From: Macrolepiota albuminosa
Lineage: Eukaryota > Basidiomycota > Agaricomycetes > Agaricales > Agaricaceae
Assembly (NCBI GenBank): GCA_027475525.1
Contig: JAMWFC010000005.1
Span: 372,001 to 436,000, forward strand
Direction: 5' to 3'
Length of the DNA: 64,000 nucleotides
Part shown: positions 1-10,722 of the stretch, in pieces
Position numbering within the stretch: the first letter of the stretch is position 1
Layout of the letters: every line of letters starts with the position of its first letter
The notes under the pieces: generated by a model
Told to the model about the DNA's origin: nothing
What the model saw: the letters and a program-made list of their open reading frames with translations, nothing else
Database searches by the model: none
Program-made: the position numbers and the translations under genes

Positions 1-670
1 ACCTCCAATCCCTTCACGAGTTTCTCCGAGAAGAGATCGACATCGCGAACCGGGCCTACGTGAAACACGCCGACCGGAAACGGGAAGACACCCCCGACTG
101 GGCCCCCGGGACAAAGGTATGGTTAGACCGACGACACCTCCGCACCCGCCGGCCCTCTCCAAAACTCGATCACAAGCGTCTCGGCCCGTTCAAAATATTG
201 AAGAAGGTCTCATCCCACGCCTACAAGATCGAGCTCCCCCACTCGATCACAAGCGTCTCGGCCCGTTCAAAATATTGAAGAAGGTCTCATCCCACGCCTA
301 CAAGATCGAGCTCCCCCGGGACTAAAAGGTCTGCACCCGGTATTCCACGTCCGCCTCCTGGAACGACACCCCCCGGATCCCTTCCCTGAACGACGCCCCG
401 AGCCCCCTCCCCCGGTCGAGGTCGAGGACGAGTACCACTACGAAGTCGAAGACATCCTCGACTCCCGGAACATTCGTGGACGACCCCACTTCCTCGTACG
501 GTGGAAGGGATACGGCCCGGAAGACGACACTTGGGAGCCGCGCCGAAACCTCGATGGCGCCCCCGACAAACTCCGGGACTACCAACAGCGGCACCCGGGG
601 AACGACCTTCCCGGGCGCAGGACTCACAGACGGCAGTAGTGGGCGTAACCCCCGCCTCTGGGATCAGTAG
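1..670 (+). pseudogene. Element A1 pol 3' end: integrase C-terminus and chromodomain
   Basis: Coding sequence is open from the left edge (codon frame starting at base 3) and gives the integrase C-terminal GPF-type fold (residues like [21 protein letters not shown] are readable near 175-310). After a frame change at about 317 it continues from 328 as [14 protein letters not shown], an acidic linker, and a chromodomain near 450-560 with [17 protein letters not shown]; it stops at 668-670. In chromo-gypsy elements this C-terminus targets integration to modified histones. The frame break has two causes: the 77-bp duplication at 164-317 and one missing C before GGGACTAAAAGG. Codons keep many CGN arginines, so this is the least decayed A copy. 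The rest of pol lies off the left edge. Confidence 0.88.
164..317. repeat. 77-bp direct duplication in A1 integrase
   Basis: Perfect; copies 164-240 and 241-317. Shifts the integrase frame before the chromodomain. Confidence 0.97.
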
Positions 671-707
671 GGATTCAACTCCCATGTATATTTTCTGCTT
701 TCCCTTT

Positions 708-861
708 CTAGATCTTACTCTCTTTTAGTACTTTCTTCACAGTAACGCCCCGGATTCTGGGCAAGGTACACTTCCTCGTTTTTCCTAGATCTTACTCTCT
801 TTTAGTACTTTCTTCACAGTAACGCCCCGGATTCTGGGCAAGGTACACTTCCTCGTTTTTC
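708..861. repeat. 77-bp direct duplication in A1 spacer
   Basis: Perfect; 708-784 and 785-861, in the non-coding gap between pol and the accessory gene. Confidence 0.97.
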
Positions 862-936
862 CTGCCACTTTACTTACACCATTTCGATATAGGGACAGAA
901 CAAGAAAAACGACACGACAAGAAAAAAGGGAACCCC

Positions 937-2660
937 CTAACGCTGGGGCCCCGGAACCTCCTCGCTCCCTTCTCCCTCCCCAGGCCACCCCCGGAACCCC
1001 TCCTCCCTCCCACCCGGGCCATGCTCCCGCAACGTCTCCTCCGCCAGTTGCTCCCAGGACGGCAGGGGCTCCCCCTCGTCCAAGACCCTCTCGAACCAAG
1101 AGCCCGGGGCCGGCACGTTTCTCCGCCGGTGGGCCGACACCACCCGCGCCAGCAAGCCGAGGCCCCGCTCCACCCCAGGGGTCGTCACCTCCGGGCGCTG
1201 GCCCTCCTGTAGCGAGGCCAGCGCCGCGGCAGCCCCATCCAGGAGCAGGCGGTGCTCCCGGGCCCAGCCTGGAGACGTTAGCAGACGAAGCAATTCGGGG
1301 ACATGGGACTCACTGAGAGATGCCATGCGCGCGACCACCACGTCACGGCGCAGAGCCTCCACCACCTCCTGTCCCGAGGGGGCCCTCTCCGGGATCCCCA
1401 CTCCCTGCTCCAACCTCACCCGCAGCGCATCCCGCTCCGCCTCCGCCTCCCCCCGGGCGGTTCGGGCCTCCTCCAGCTGTCGACGCGCCTCCCGGCCCAC
1501 CTCCAGCTCCCTCCGCACGTCGGCCTCCTCGGACTCCCCCGGGCGCTCCAGCAGGACCCCCACGCCCGCCCCCAGGGGCCGCCCCGACAGAGGCGAAAAT
1601 ACCGCCGGGGACAAACGGGGCGGGGAAGCCGGGGGCGGGGTCTCTGAGGGCAGACGCGCCCTCTTCGATGGCCCCGGGGAGGGACTGGGCGACGCCCGCC
1701 GCTTCCCCTTGTCTGGCCGCCCCCCAGCCTGCCCCTGGAGACCGGACCGGGTGACCCGGCGCGTGATCAGCACCACGGGCCGGCCCCGGCCCCCTACCCG
1801 GACGACTCCCCTCCCTGCCCCTCCCGAACTACCCGCGGTCGCCCCCCCCGAACCCCCAGCTGGCACTTCCTCCGGGACCCCCTCCGGCTCCGCTACCCAG
1901 GTCCTCTCCTCCACCCCCATCCTCCGGGTCACTCCCTCCAACGGCCACCCCTGCTCCCGCGACGTACCGTACGCCCTCCACAGCGCCGAGACGGAACACC
2001 GCTCGTGATTGAGGCGGCACGCCTCGCACACTGAGGTGTCCCGTCGAGATGAGGGGGCCGGGGCTTCAAACAGGCAGGAGACCTGCCGGCGGGCGCAGTG
2101 GAGGCACTAGGCGAATCAGCTACGAAGGTCGGGAGCAAGAGACCACCTACCGGGCCATTGCTAACACACCAAGCATGGGACGGCAGGCCCCGGGGCCTCT
2201 CCAGGGCATGCTCGAATTGCTCCTGGGATACGCCCTCCCACGGGACGCGCCGATCCTCCGGGACCACGGAGATGGTCCCCGTGCCCATCCCGGACCGCCG
2301 GAAACGAGGAGCGACGAGACGAGGACGCGGGGAAGGGCGACGGCGCGGAGGGCGGACGGTCATCCGCGCAAAGGTAGGCGCGGGACGACCGGATGACGAC
2401 GCCGGGGGGCCACCAGAGGCAGGCTCCGGAAGACGGCTGGGACCCGCCTCCGGAGCGGGGGAAGATCGTTGTTCTGAAGGGGAAAAGTCAGCCGCGGTAA
2501 GCAGACCAGCACGAGAGCACTCACGTTGTTGTGCGAGCGCCGCCACGCGCTCCCGGTCAAGACGAACCCGGTAACGCGCATCCCGGGCTTCCCACGACAT
2601 GAGGGGCGCGACCTCGTTCGTTTGCGGGGGCGTCGGGGAATGCGTAGGCGTACGCGACAT
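937..2660 (-). CDS. Element A1 antisense accessory gene, three exons, Zn2Cys6-like cluster and coiled coil
   Basis: I infer exons 2660-2525, 2473-2151 and 2106-937 (stop 937-939). Intron 1 (2524-2474, GTGAGT...CTGAC...CAG, 51 bp) and intron 2 (2150-2107, GTAGGT...CTAG, 44 bp) keep phase: exons 1+2 make exactly 153 codons and exon 3 makes 389 codons plus stop, 542 aa in all. The ATG at 2660 has A at -3. Residues 1-45 begin MSRTPTHSPTPP; the Pro/Ser-rich exon 2 follows; Cys residues 154, 157, 164, 180, 183 and 190 form C-x2-C-x6-C-x15-C-x2-C-x6-C, the spacing style of fungal Zn2Cys6 proteins; then a Gly/Arg linker with a basic KGKRRASPSPSP-like stretch, and a Glu/Arg-rich coiled coil near residues 340-400. 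The gene converges tail-to-tail with pol, with a 266-bp spacer (671-936). It recurs in A2 and A3. Function unknown; DNA binding is inference. Confidence 0.8.
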
Positions 2661-2770
2661 GGTTGAACTTGACGGTAAAATTTTTTTCGATACGTGGCAG
2701 GTCAGGTGCCGGATCCCACGGTTGACCCCGGTCCGAACCACCGGCTACGCGCGCCTCGGAGGGTCTCGGC

Positions 2771-2786
2771 GCTGAGGGGGGGGTGA
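2771..2786 (+). other. Polypurine tract of element A1
   Basis: A run of eight G within GCTGAGGGGGGGGTGA lies directly before the 3' LTR, where plus-strand DNA synthesis of LTR retroelements is primed. It also lies upstream of the accessory gene start on the opposite strand, so the 125 bp between 2661 and the LTR must hold, or adjoin, that gene's promoter. Confidence 0.65.
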
Positions 2787-3514
2787 TGTCACGACCCCTC
2801 CCCTCCGGGCCCACCCCGGGACACTCCCGGAACACCCTCCGGGACCCTCCCTCCGACCCCACAGGACACGCCCCGCCATCACGAACGCCGACACCGCCAT
2901 CACGCGCATCAAGGACCGCCATCAGCCGCCACCAGCCCCGATCAACGATCCCATCACGCATCACGCATCACGGCTCCACCCGCGCCAATTGATCGCGCGG
3001 CCCACACGCGCGATCCCGGTATACAGTCCCTGCCCGCTACTCAATGGCCCCCGGAACTCATCCTAGACACCCCGGAACCCCGAGACACGTTCCCGTAGTA
3101 CTTATAGCATAGTTCCCTGTTGTATTCGGTAGTCTTGATATTACATACTTTGCATAACTGTTACATTGGTTATTGCGTGCCCTCTTGTTTGACTGGTACG
3201 CCTCGTTTGGTACGCTTCGACTGGCACGCCTTGGTATTCGCGTGCTATAAGTTTGGTACGCACTTCGCGACTCTTAAGTTACTAACTTGGTCTCGTCTTA
3301 GAACCTCCGGTTCACGACTCGACCCCCTCTAACTCCCAGCCACTTTCATCCAAAACCCCCGGACTCTAGTCCCCTTTCCCGGGATTACCCTGTCCTCGTC
3401 TTGAACCCCGGAGTCCTAGCCCCGGAGTTCCAGACCCCCGAGTATCCGTAGATCAAGTCCGCATCGTAAGGGCGTCGCTTTCCCGGAAAGCCCCCGATTC
3501 AGCGGAACCTGACA
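2787..3514 (+). repeat. 3' LTR of element A1 (728 bp)
   Basis: Starts TGTCACGACCCC and ends CGGAACCTGACA, giving 5-bp inverted ends TGTCA/TGACA. Homologous LTRs are 12463-13072 plus 25796-25914 (A2) and 28743-29518 (A3). A TATA-like CTTATAGC at 3101-3108 lies about 28 bp before AGTCTTGATATTA (3131-3143), the proposed mRNA start and R region; the complement of that 13-mer abuts the A2 LTR. The base after the LTR (3515) is inside the A2 accessory gene, so A1 is inserted in A2; the matching target-site copy is off the left edge. Confidence 0.88.
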
Positions 3515-4805
3515 GAGAGGCCCCAGGGTCTACCTCTCCATGCCTGGTGCATGGGCAATGGACCGGTGAGTGCTGTCTTACCTTGGGTCTTGTTGCTGAC
3601 TTTGGCGCAGTGCCTGCACTGCGCTCAACGGGTGGTCCCCTGCCTGTTCGAGGTCCTGGGCCCCTCGTCCTGCCGGGACATGTCTGTGTGTGAGGCGTGC
3701 TGCCTCAACCACGAGCGATGTTCCGTGTTGGCGCTGTGGAGGGCACGCTGTGTCTCTCAGGAGCAGGAGTGGCCGCTGGGGGGAGTCACCCGGAGGATGG
3801 GAGTCAAGGAGCGGGACTGGGTGGTGGAGCTGACGGGGGAGGTGGTGGAGCCAGTGGGGGAGGTGCCCGCAGGAGCATCTGGTGGGGGGTCAGGGGGTCA
3901 AGGGGTCGTCCGGGTGGGGGGCCGGGGTCGTTCTGTGGTCCTGATCACTCGTCGGGCGACTCATGCTGGGACCACCAGTCACGAGGGTCGTAGGGGGCAC
4001 CCCAACAAAGGGAAGAGGTGGGCGTCGCCTAGTTCCTCTCTGGGACCCTCTAAGAGGGTGCGTCTGCCAGCGGAGACCCCGTCCCCGGCTTCCCCAGTGC
4101 GTCTCTCTCTGGCGACCTTTTCCCCATTGTCTGGGTGACCGTTGGATGCCGAGGTGAGAGCTCTGCAGGAGTGCCTGGAGCAGGCCGACCGGAAGAGGGG
4201 AGAGTGCGAAGAGGGGGCAAGGGAGGAGGCGGCGCTCTGGAGGGGGCTGGAGGAGGAATACAAGATGGCTCTCCAGGAGCTGGAGGAGGCAAGGGTGGCC
4301 TGCGGAGGAGCTGAGGCTCAGCTGGACACCATGAGGGCCAGGCTGGAGCAGGGGGTGGGGCTCCTGGGGCAAGGTCCTCAAGCCCGGGGTTGGTCGAGGC
4401 CTTGCGCCGGGACATGGTCATTGGGTGTATGGCCTCCTTGAGTGAGTGTTCCTCCTTTCTCATGGTCAGGTCAGTACTGATATCTTCAGGCTGGGCTCGG
4501 GAGCATTGCCTGCTCCTAGACAGGGCTGCCGCGGCGCTCGCATCTCTGCAAGAGAGATTACGGTCGGAGGCAGGGAACCCCAGGGTGGAGCGGGGTCTGG
4601 ACTTGCTGGGGAGGTTGGTGGTGGCGCACCGCTGGAGGAACATCCCAGCTCCAGGATCGTGGTTCGAGCGGGTCCTAGATGAGGGCGAGCAGCTCCCGTC
4701 TTGAGACCAGCTGGCCAAGGAGGTGTGGTGGGAGCATGGTCCGGAGAGGGTGGGGGAGGATTTCTGGGGTTGGCCGAGGGGGAATGGCAAGGGGAGTTCC
4801 AGTTA
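3515..4805 (+). pseudogene. Element A2 antisense accessory gene, 5' truncated
   Basis: Second copy of the A accessory gene, cut at its 5' side by insertion of A1. The end of exon 2 (GLPLHAWCMGNGP) runs to 3565, followed by a 45-bp intron 3566-3610 (GTGAGT, GCTGAC branch point, GCGCAG) at the same codon as in A1. Exon 3 starts CLHCAQRVVPC and keeps all six cysteines with spacing identical to A1. It then decays: a TGA near 4136 after FSPLSG, a frame change near 4385, and a stop near 4702 after DEGEQLPS. The coiled coil between about 4142 and 4365 is still readable. It converges on A2 pol across a spacer at about 4806-5052. Confidence 0.82.
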
Positions 4806-5052
4806 GGGGCGGCGTCTTGTGTTTTTTCTTGTTATTTTTTTGTCCGTTTTGTTCCTCGTTACCGCTAACCTGTAGAATAATATACTTATAGAAAATGTAT
4901 ATACTTGGTCTGCCGGAGTAAGTAAAAGAATAGTAATGTGGCGAGAAAGTTGGAAAGAGACCTTGCCCCGAGTCCGGGGCGTTACGGTGAAAAAGGTACT
5001 AAAAGGGAGTAAGATCTAGAGAGGGCAGAAAATATACATGGGAGTTGAATCA

Positions 5053-6629
5053 CTACTGAGCCCAGAGGCGGGGGTTACGCCCACTACTGCCATTTGTGAG
5101 TCCTGCACCTGGGGGGTCGTTTCCTGGGTGCCGCTGCTGGAAGTCCCAGAGTTTGTCGAGGGTGCCTTCGAGATTTCGGTGCAGTTCCCAAGTGTTATCT
5201 TCTGGGCCATATCCCTTCCACCATACGAGGAAGTGGGGTTGTCCACAGATATTCTGGGAGTCGAGAATGTCTTCAACTTCGTAGTGGTACTTGTCCTCGA
5301 CCTCGACCAGGGGAGGGGGCTCAGGGCGTCGTTCGGGGAAGGGATCTGGGGGGTGTCGTTCCAGGAGGCAGACGTGGAATACTGGGTGCAGACCTTTAGT
5401 CCCGGAGGGAGCTCGATCTTGTAGGTGTGGGATGAGACCTTCTTCAGAATTTTGAATGGGCCGAGGCGCTTGTGATCGAGTTTTGGGGAGGGCCGGCGGG
5501 TGTGGAGGTGGTGTCGATCTAACCATACCTTTGTCCTGGGGGTCCAGTCAGGGGTGTCTTCCTGTTTCCGGTCGGCATGTTTTGCATAGGCCTGGTTTGC
5601 GATTTTGATTTCTTTCCGGAGAAACTCATGAAGGGACTGGAGATCCTGGGCAACCTCGTGGGTGGCGTGTGATGGGATGTCCCAGAGTGAGAGGGTCAGT
5701 CATGGGTGGTACCCTTTGTTGGCGAAGAAGGGCGATACCCCGGTGGCAGAGTGCAGCGTGTTGTTGTAGGTGAACTCGGCCAGGAGGAGCTCAGCACGCC
5801 AGTCGTCCTGCAAGTAGTTGACGTACAGTCAGAGGTACTGCTTGAGAGACTGGTTGACCTTTTCGGTTTGACCATTGGTTTCGGGGTGGTAGGCAGTAGA
5901 GAGGTTAGTCTTTACTTCAAGGGCCTTACACAGGGAAGTCCAGAACTTGAACACAAAGAGTGGGCCACAGTCGGAGACAATGTCGTCTGGGAGTCCATGT
6001 TTGGCAAAGACGTGCTTGAGGAACAGCTGGGCGAAGTCCAGGGCGGTGTCCGTGGTGTGGCAAGGTAGGAAAATGCCCTGTTTGGTTAGCCTGCACACAA
6101 CGACGAGAATGGCATTGAACCCTTCAGATTCCGGGAGTTCGACAATGTGGTCCAGGGATATGGAGGACCAGGTGCGTTGTCCAACTGGCAGGGGTTTCAG
6201 GAGTCCATATGGTCAGTGTTGGGGGACCTTGGCCTGGAGGCAGAGTTCGCACAATCGAATGTAGCAGGTCACATCCTTCAGCCCTGGCCAAAAGTAAGTC
6301 CGGGAGATAAGCTGGAGGGTTGTACGTATTCCAGGGTGTCCCCAGAGCTTGTGGTTGTGGTGTTGGCAGAGAACATTGTAGTGAAGTTGGGCGTAATCTG
6401 GGACGTAGATGCGGCCGTCCTGGAGGAGGAGTTTTTTGTCGGGGGACAAGGAGAAAGCGGGGTCCCGGTCAGTTCTGTCGGGGGGTTTGCGGGGGTCATG
6501 GTCAGTGAAGTACTTGTCTCGGGGGGCGCGGCAGATCTGGCTCAGAGTTCCTTTGTCGTTTAAGATCAGTACGGCATTCAGATGTTCGGGAGGGATCACC
6601 ACACAATGATTGAACGCATTGCGTTCCAC
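5053..6629 (-). pseudogene. Element A2 integrase and chromodomain
   Basis: Reading down from 6629, an HHCC zinc region is visible (NHKLWGHPGIRTT... then CELCLQ), then the catalytic core with LDHIVELPES, DIVSDCGPLFVF and AYHPETNGQTEKVNQ (the D, D, E positions are present), then [20 protein letters not shown] and a chromodomain with [16 protein letters not shown]; the stop is at 5053-5055. In-frame stops occur near 6210, 5826 and 5704, and a frame change lies near 5420 before [12 protein letters not shown]. Compared with A1, arginines have become Gln, Cys or Trp and one Asp has become Asn, all explained by CpG transitions. A complete but dead integrase. Confidence 0.87.
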
Positions 6630-8200
6630 CTCGAACGACTTCTTGGGGTAGACATCTGGTCGATGAGTGAGGGCATTGAGTTTAGCTCCAAGTTGTCCCA
6701 GGCGGTACTGGATCGTGAAGTTGTATTCCGAGAGGATTTTGGACCATCGGGCCTGCCGTCGGCTGAGCTGCTTGGTCGTGGTGAAGTACTGCAGGTTGTT
6801 GTGATCCGAGTAGACCTGGATCTGGTGTCGGGCTCCCTCGAGGTAGGCTCACCATTGTTTGAAGACTTCAACAATGGCAAGGAGCTCCTTGTCGTAGATG
6901 TCGTAGTTGAGCTCGGTGTCGATCATGGACTGGGTGTAGAAGACAACTGGCCGGGGCTCCCCACCATCAGATCCCATCTGCAAGAGGATCCTGGCGATGG
7001 CGTAGTCGGAGGCGTTGCATTCTAGGATAATCAGGAGGGCCGGGTTGTAGTGCCGGAATATGGGGGCGACTGTGAAAGCCTCCTTGAGCAGGTTGAAGAT
7101 GCTCTGGCACTTACTGTCCCAGTTCCAGGCAACGTCCTTGCGTGTAAGCCGGTTGAGGGGTTTCGTGATACCGGAGTAGTTATTTATGAACCTCTGGTAG
7201 AAATTAGCGAAACCCAAGAAGGACTGTACTTCCTTGACGTTCCAGAGTTGCAGCCAGTTGACGATGGCCTCGACCTTGTGGGGGTCCATGCAAATGCCAT
7301 TCAGGGATACAATGACGCCGAGATACTCAACCTCTTCCGTGTGGAATGAACACTTCTCGGGCTTGGCATGGAGCCATTCAGGGATACAATGACGCCGAGA
7401 TACTCAACCTCTTCCGTGTGGAATGAACACTTCTCGGGCTTGGCATGGAGGTTGTGCTCCCAGAGGCGTTCGAGGACTTGCCGGACATGCTTCTGGTGGT
7501 CCTCCTTTGAGTCGGAGTAGATGAGGATGTTGTCCAAGTAGACGATCATGAAGACGTCGCTCATGTCGTTGAAGATGTTGTTCATGAAGTATTGGAACGT
7601 GGCGGGGGAGTTAGTCATTCCAAAAGGCATCACAAGGTACTCAAACAGACTATACCACGTGCGGAATGCGGTTTTCCACTCATGTCCCGGGGCAATGCGG
7701 ACATTGTTGTAGCCGGAGCGGAGGTCAATTTTTGTGTAAACCTTGGCACTGCGGAGTCGATCGACCAGATTGCCAATGAGTGGGAGCGGGTAGCGGTTCT
7801 TCTTGGTGATCTTATTGAGTCTCCGGTAGTCGACGCAGAGTCAGAGCGAACCGTCCTTCTTCTTGGTGAATAGAACCGGGGCTCCGGTAGCGGAGGCAGA
7901 GGGTCGGATAAATCTCTTACCGAGCATTTTATCGAGGTAGTCCTTGAGGGCCCGGAGTTTGACTTCCGACATGTTGTACACCTTGCTGAAAGGGGGGGCG
8001 GCTCCTTCCTTGAGGTTGATAGTGTGGTCATAAGAACGGTGAGGAGGAATCTCCTTGGCGTCTCCTTCGGAGAATATGTCAGTGAACTCGTGATACTCCA
8101 GGGGAACTACTTCTCGGAGGATCTGCTCCTTGGTTTTCCTTTCTGGGGGAATAGCATCCTCTTGTAGGTGTTCTTCCGGGAGAGACGGCGAGGTGTGTAG
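6630..8200 (-). pseudogene. Element A2 reverse transcriptase and RNase H
   Basis: RT blocks are readable on the minus strand: [23 protein letters not shown] region near 7720, [18 protein letters not shown] from 7633, and YLDNILIYS near 7535, where family members have YLDD; the second catalytic Asp is Asn, matching a G-to-A change. RNase H follows (NASDYAIARILLQ, YDKELLAIVEVFKQW, then a stop near 6849). Upstream, [17 protein letters not shown] near 7840 shows an in-frame TGA where CGA is expected. The 77-bp duplication at 7296-7449 adds a frameshift in the connection domain. RT activity would be lost even if the frames were intact. Confidence 0.87.
7296..7449. repeat. 77-bp direct duplication in A2 RT
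   Basis: Perfect; 7296-7372 and 7373-7449. Breaks the frame after the YLDN block. Confidence 0.97.
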
Positions 8201-8519
8201 CTAAAACGTGGGTGTTCCATCCTTCATGAGGCAGGCGAAGGGGGCAGCTCCAATGATCCTAATGTCGAGTGCGTTCGGGTCAATCAGAGTCACGGACACA
8301 TTGGCTGGAGTGGGTTTGACGTGTGTCTGAGACCGGCCAGGGTAGTTTGGCCCTTTGTACTTGTTCTGAGAGATGTTTGGGGGTTGATCAGGGGCTTTGC
8401 AGGCTTGGACGGGCGTGGGTGGCGTATGCATGGGGGGCGTGGCTGTCGTCCCAGAGATGTCGGGCATCGGGTCGCTCCCTAGGGCCCGGAGGTGCACGGC
8501 GGTCAAAGGGTGGTCTTCG

Positions 8520-8890
8520 GGTCCCGGGAAGGTCATGATAAGTGTCCTCCAATCGATGTCGGGGTTTGTGTCGTGCAGCCAGGGTAGTCCTAGCACCATC
8601 GGGGTTGACTCGTGAAGTCACGTGACCAGGAAGTTGGAGGTGAATTCGTAGTCGTTGTCCAGGGTCACGTATCCCGAGTGAGACCTCTGGATGGGGCCAG
8701 AGGAGGAGGGGGTGCCGTCGAGGCGTTGCAGGCAGAGGGGCTGGTCGAGGGAGTTGTGAAGGAGGTCAAGGGCGTTGCTGATGAAAACTCCGGTGGCTCC
8801 GCTGTCAATGAGGGCCGATATCGGTCCCGGGGCGCCGTCCAGCCTGGCATTGATGACGAAGGACTGGGACAAGCAGGACTGGAGTCTGGG
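8520..8890 (-). pseudogene. Element A2 second retropepsin domain
   Basis: The frame from about 8890 gives SFVINARLDGAPGPISALIDSGATGVFI, a retropepsin active site (DSG), and, after a stop near 8616, MVLGLPWLHDTNPDIDW, the conserved C-terminal ILG-type motif. A fold-complete aspartic protease domain therefore lies between RT and another retropepsin at 9000-9626. The 120 bp separating the two contains a Pro-rich linker. Tandem proteases in one element are unusual; see findings. Confidence 0.75.
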
Positions 8891-8999
8891 GGGTGGTGGA
8901 GGCCTGTCCTTTGGGGTAGGATCCGGAGAGTGGGGGATGTCGAAGGGGAGTTGCTGGTCGTCGGACGTCGGGTCTCAGGTCAGGTGAAGGGTAAGATGT

Positions 9000-9626
9000 C
9001 ACCAATCAATGCGGGGATTGGTATTTCGGAGCCACGGGAGCCCTAGGACCAGGGGTGTGGAAGGGTGGAGTTTGGTTATCAACATCCGGAGGGTGTGAGT
9101 CTGTCCGTTGGTGAAAGTAACAGGACCAGGGGTGTGGAAGGGTGGAGTTTGGTTATCAACATCCGGAGGGTGTGAGTCTGTCCGTTGGTGAAAGTAACAG
9201 GCATACACACAAAGTGAGTGATGTCCCCTGCCGTAGAGGCGTCTCCGTCAAAGAGGCAGAGCCGTACTGGGACCGGGAGTCGCTGAGCGGGTTCCAGGGT
9301 GGGGGTAGACCATGCCTTGTCGATGAAGTTGTCGGTGGCGCCGCTGTCGACGAGGGTGTTGATGGGAGTTCCGGAGGAGGTGAGGCGGGTTTTGAGGAGG
9401 AGGGAGTGCGAAGAGTGGGAGGGTAGATAAGCCGTGAGGGTGTCCTGTATGAGTGTCGTAGAGCGAAGATGTGAGACCGGGGCGGAGAAGACGTCGGGGT
9501 CGATTCCGCGATTTAGGGCGTCTTCCGGGTCTAAATCGCCGGGTCGTTTTCCGAATACTCGTAGGTGGCGTCCTCCCCTTCGAAGGTCCAGGTGGCACGT
9601 CCCATGACCTGTTGTTGGGGGCATTC
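9000..9626 (-). pseudogene. Element A2 first retropepsin domain
   Basis: The minus-strand frame from 9624 reads a linker, then LKTRLTSSGTPINTLVDSGATDNFI (active-site DSG), PVRLCLFDGDASTAGDITHFV, and HPSTPLVLGLPWLRNTNPRIDW near 9045-9000. This is the typical order of basidiomycete chromo-gypsy proteases. The 77-bp duplication at 9045-9198 repeats the stretch MLITKLHPSTPLVL and shifts the frame. Codon changes are few here. Confidence 0.8.
9045..9198. repeat. 77-bp direct duplication in A2 protease
   Basis: Perfect; 9045-9121 and 9122-9198, in the first retropepsin. Confidence 0.97.
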
Positions 9627-10568
9627 GGAGATGAAATGGTCTTTCTCACCACAGAGTATGCAAACACCCTCCCTTCTCTGTTGTTCCTGCATGTTCTTCA
9701 GGACCTCAACCCAGGGTCGCCCCTTTTTCGAGAGCCGGTTGGCCTGGAGGGCCTCTTTGTCCCGTTCGTCAGTGAAGTCGGGATCTTCAGAGTCTTCTGG
9801 GAGTTCCTTGGGGTTTGGCGCGTTGCTCAGGTCGTTGGCAGCCACGGCGGTGTTGAGTTGGGTCTGGGGGTGGGCGCCGCTGCCAGGGTTAGTATTGGGC
9901 GGGCCACGACTCACCGGGGGTCAGCCGCCAGAGAACGTGGGGGGACTGGGGTTTTGGATTTGGGGGTTGGGGGTTTCACCGGAGGGCCATGGGAGTCCTC
10001 CTCTAGGGTTCCAGGGGGGTCGGGAGTTCGAGTACTCGCTGTGGTCTTCCCAGTAGCGTTGGTCAATCTGCATGACGAGGGCTTTGTATCCATCGTAGGA
10101 GGGTTGTTTCGGGGCGAGTCAGAGGACGTCCTTGATACGTTGTGGCAGGGCGTGACGGAGGGCATACCGGAGGGCGCTGTAATTCCAGCCTGTCTTGTAA
10201 GCTTCCTTCTCAAAACGTACGATGAAGGTGGTGAAACGTTCTTTAGAGCGCATCTGGAGGTTGAAGAGGTTGTCCTCGGCCTCGGCCACGGTGTCGTAGA
10301 TCCTGAATTTCCCGGAGAACTCGTTGACGAAGACTTGCTAGTGAGCGAGTGCCAGGTTGTTGAGATCGAACTGGATGAGGGCCGTGTAGTGGTCGAAGGC
10401 GATCTCCTGGAGGTACGAGGCGGCAAAGGCCACCCAGGAGCTGTCAACCTGAAACGTGAGTGGTTTTGCCTGAAACGTATTAAGACACTGAATGAGGAAT
10501 GTACGCCATTTTTGAGGGTCCCGGCCCATGAATGCATCGGGCTTTTGAATGTCCAGACGTCCTTCGTG

Positions 10569-10722
10569 GGTGAGGGCGTCACGAGCGTTGTCCAGTCCGG
10601 TAGCGTTGCGGGGAGGGGGGCCGGCATTGTAGTAGTAGTAATAATGGTGAGGGCGTCACGAGCGTTGTCCAGTCCGGTAGCGTTGCGGGGAGGGGGGCCG
10701 GCATTGTAGTAGTAGTAATAAT
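10569..10722. repeat. 77-bp direct duplication in A2 gag core
   Basis: Perfect; 10569-10645 and 10646-10722, between the Pro-rich part and the capsid core. Confidence 0.97.

Noticed and set aside
1303..2008. Long plus-strand frames (114, 144 and 227 codons) across the A1 accessory gene
   Set aside because: They are GC-rich shadows of the minus-strand exons; the minus strand has conserved introns, cysteines and homologues.
9471..10709. 412-codon plus-strand frame
   Set aside because: Lies antisense to A2 gag, which has a zinc knuckle and capsid motifs on the minus strand; the plus frame has no domain.
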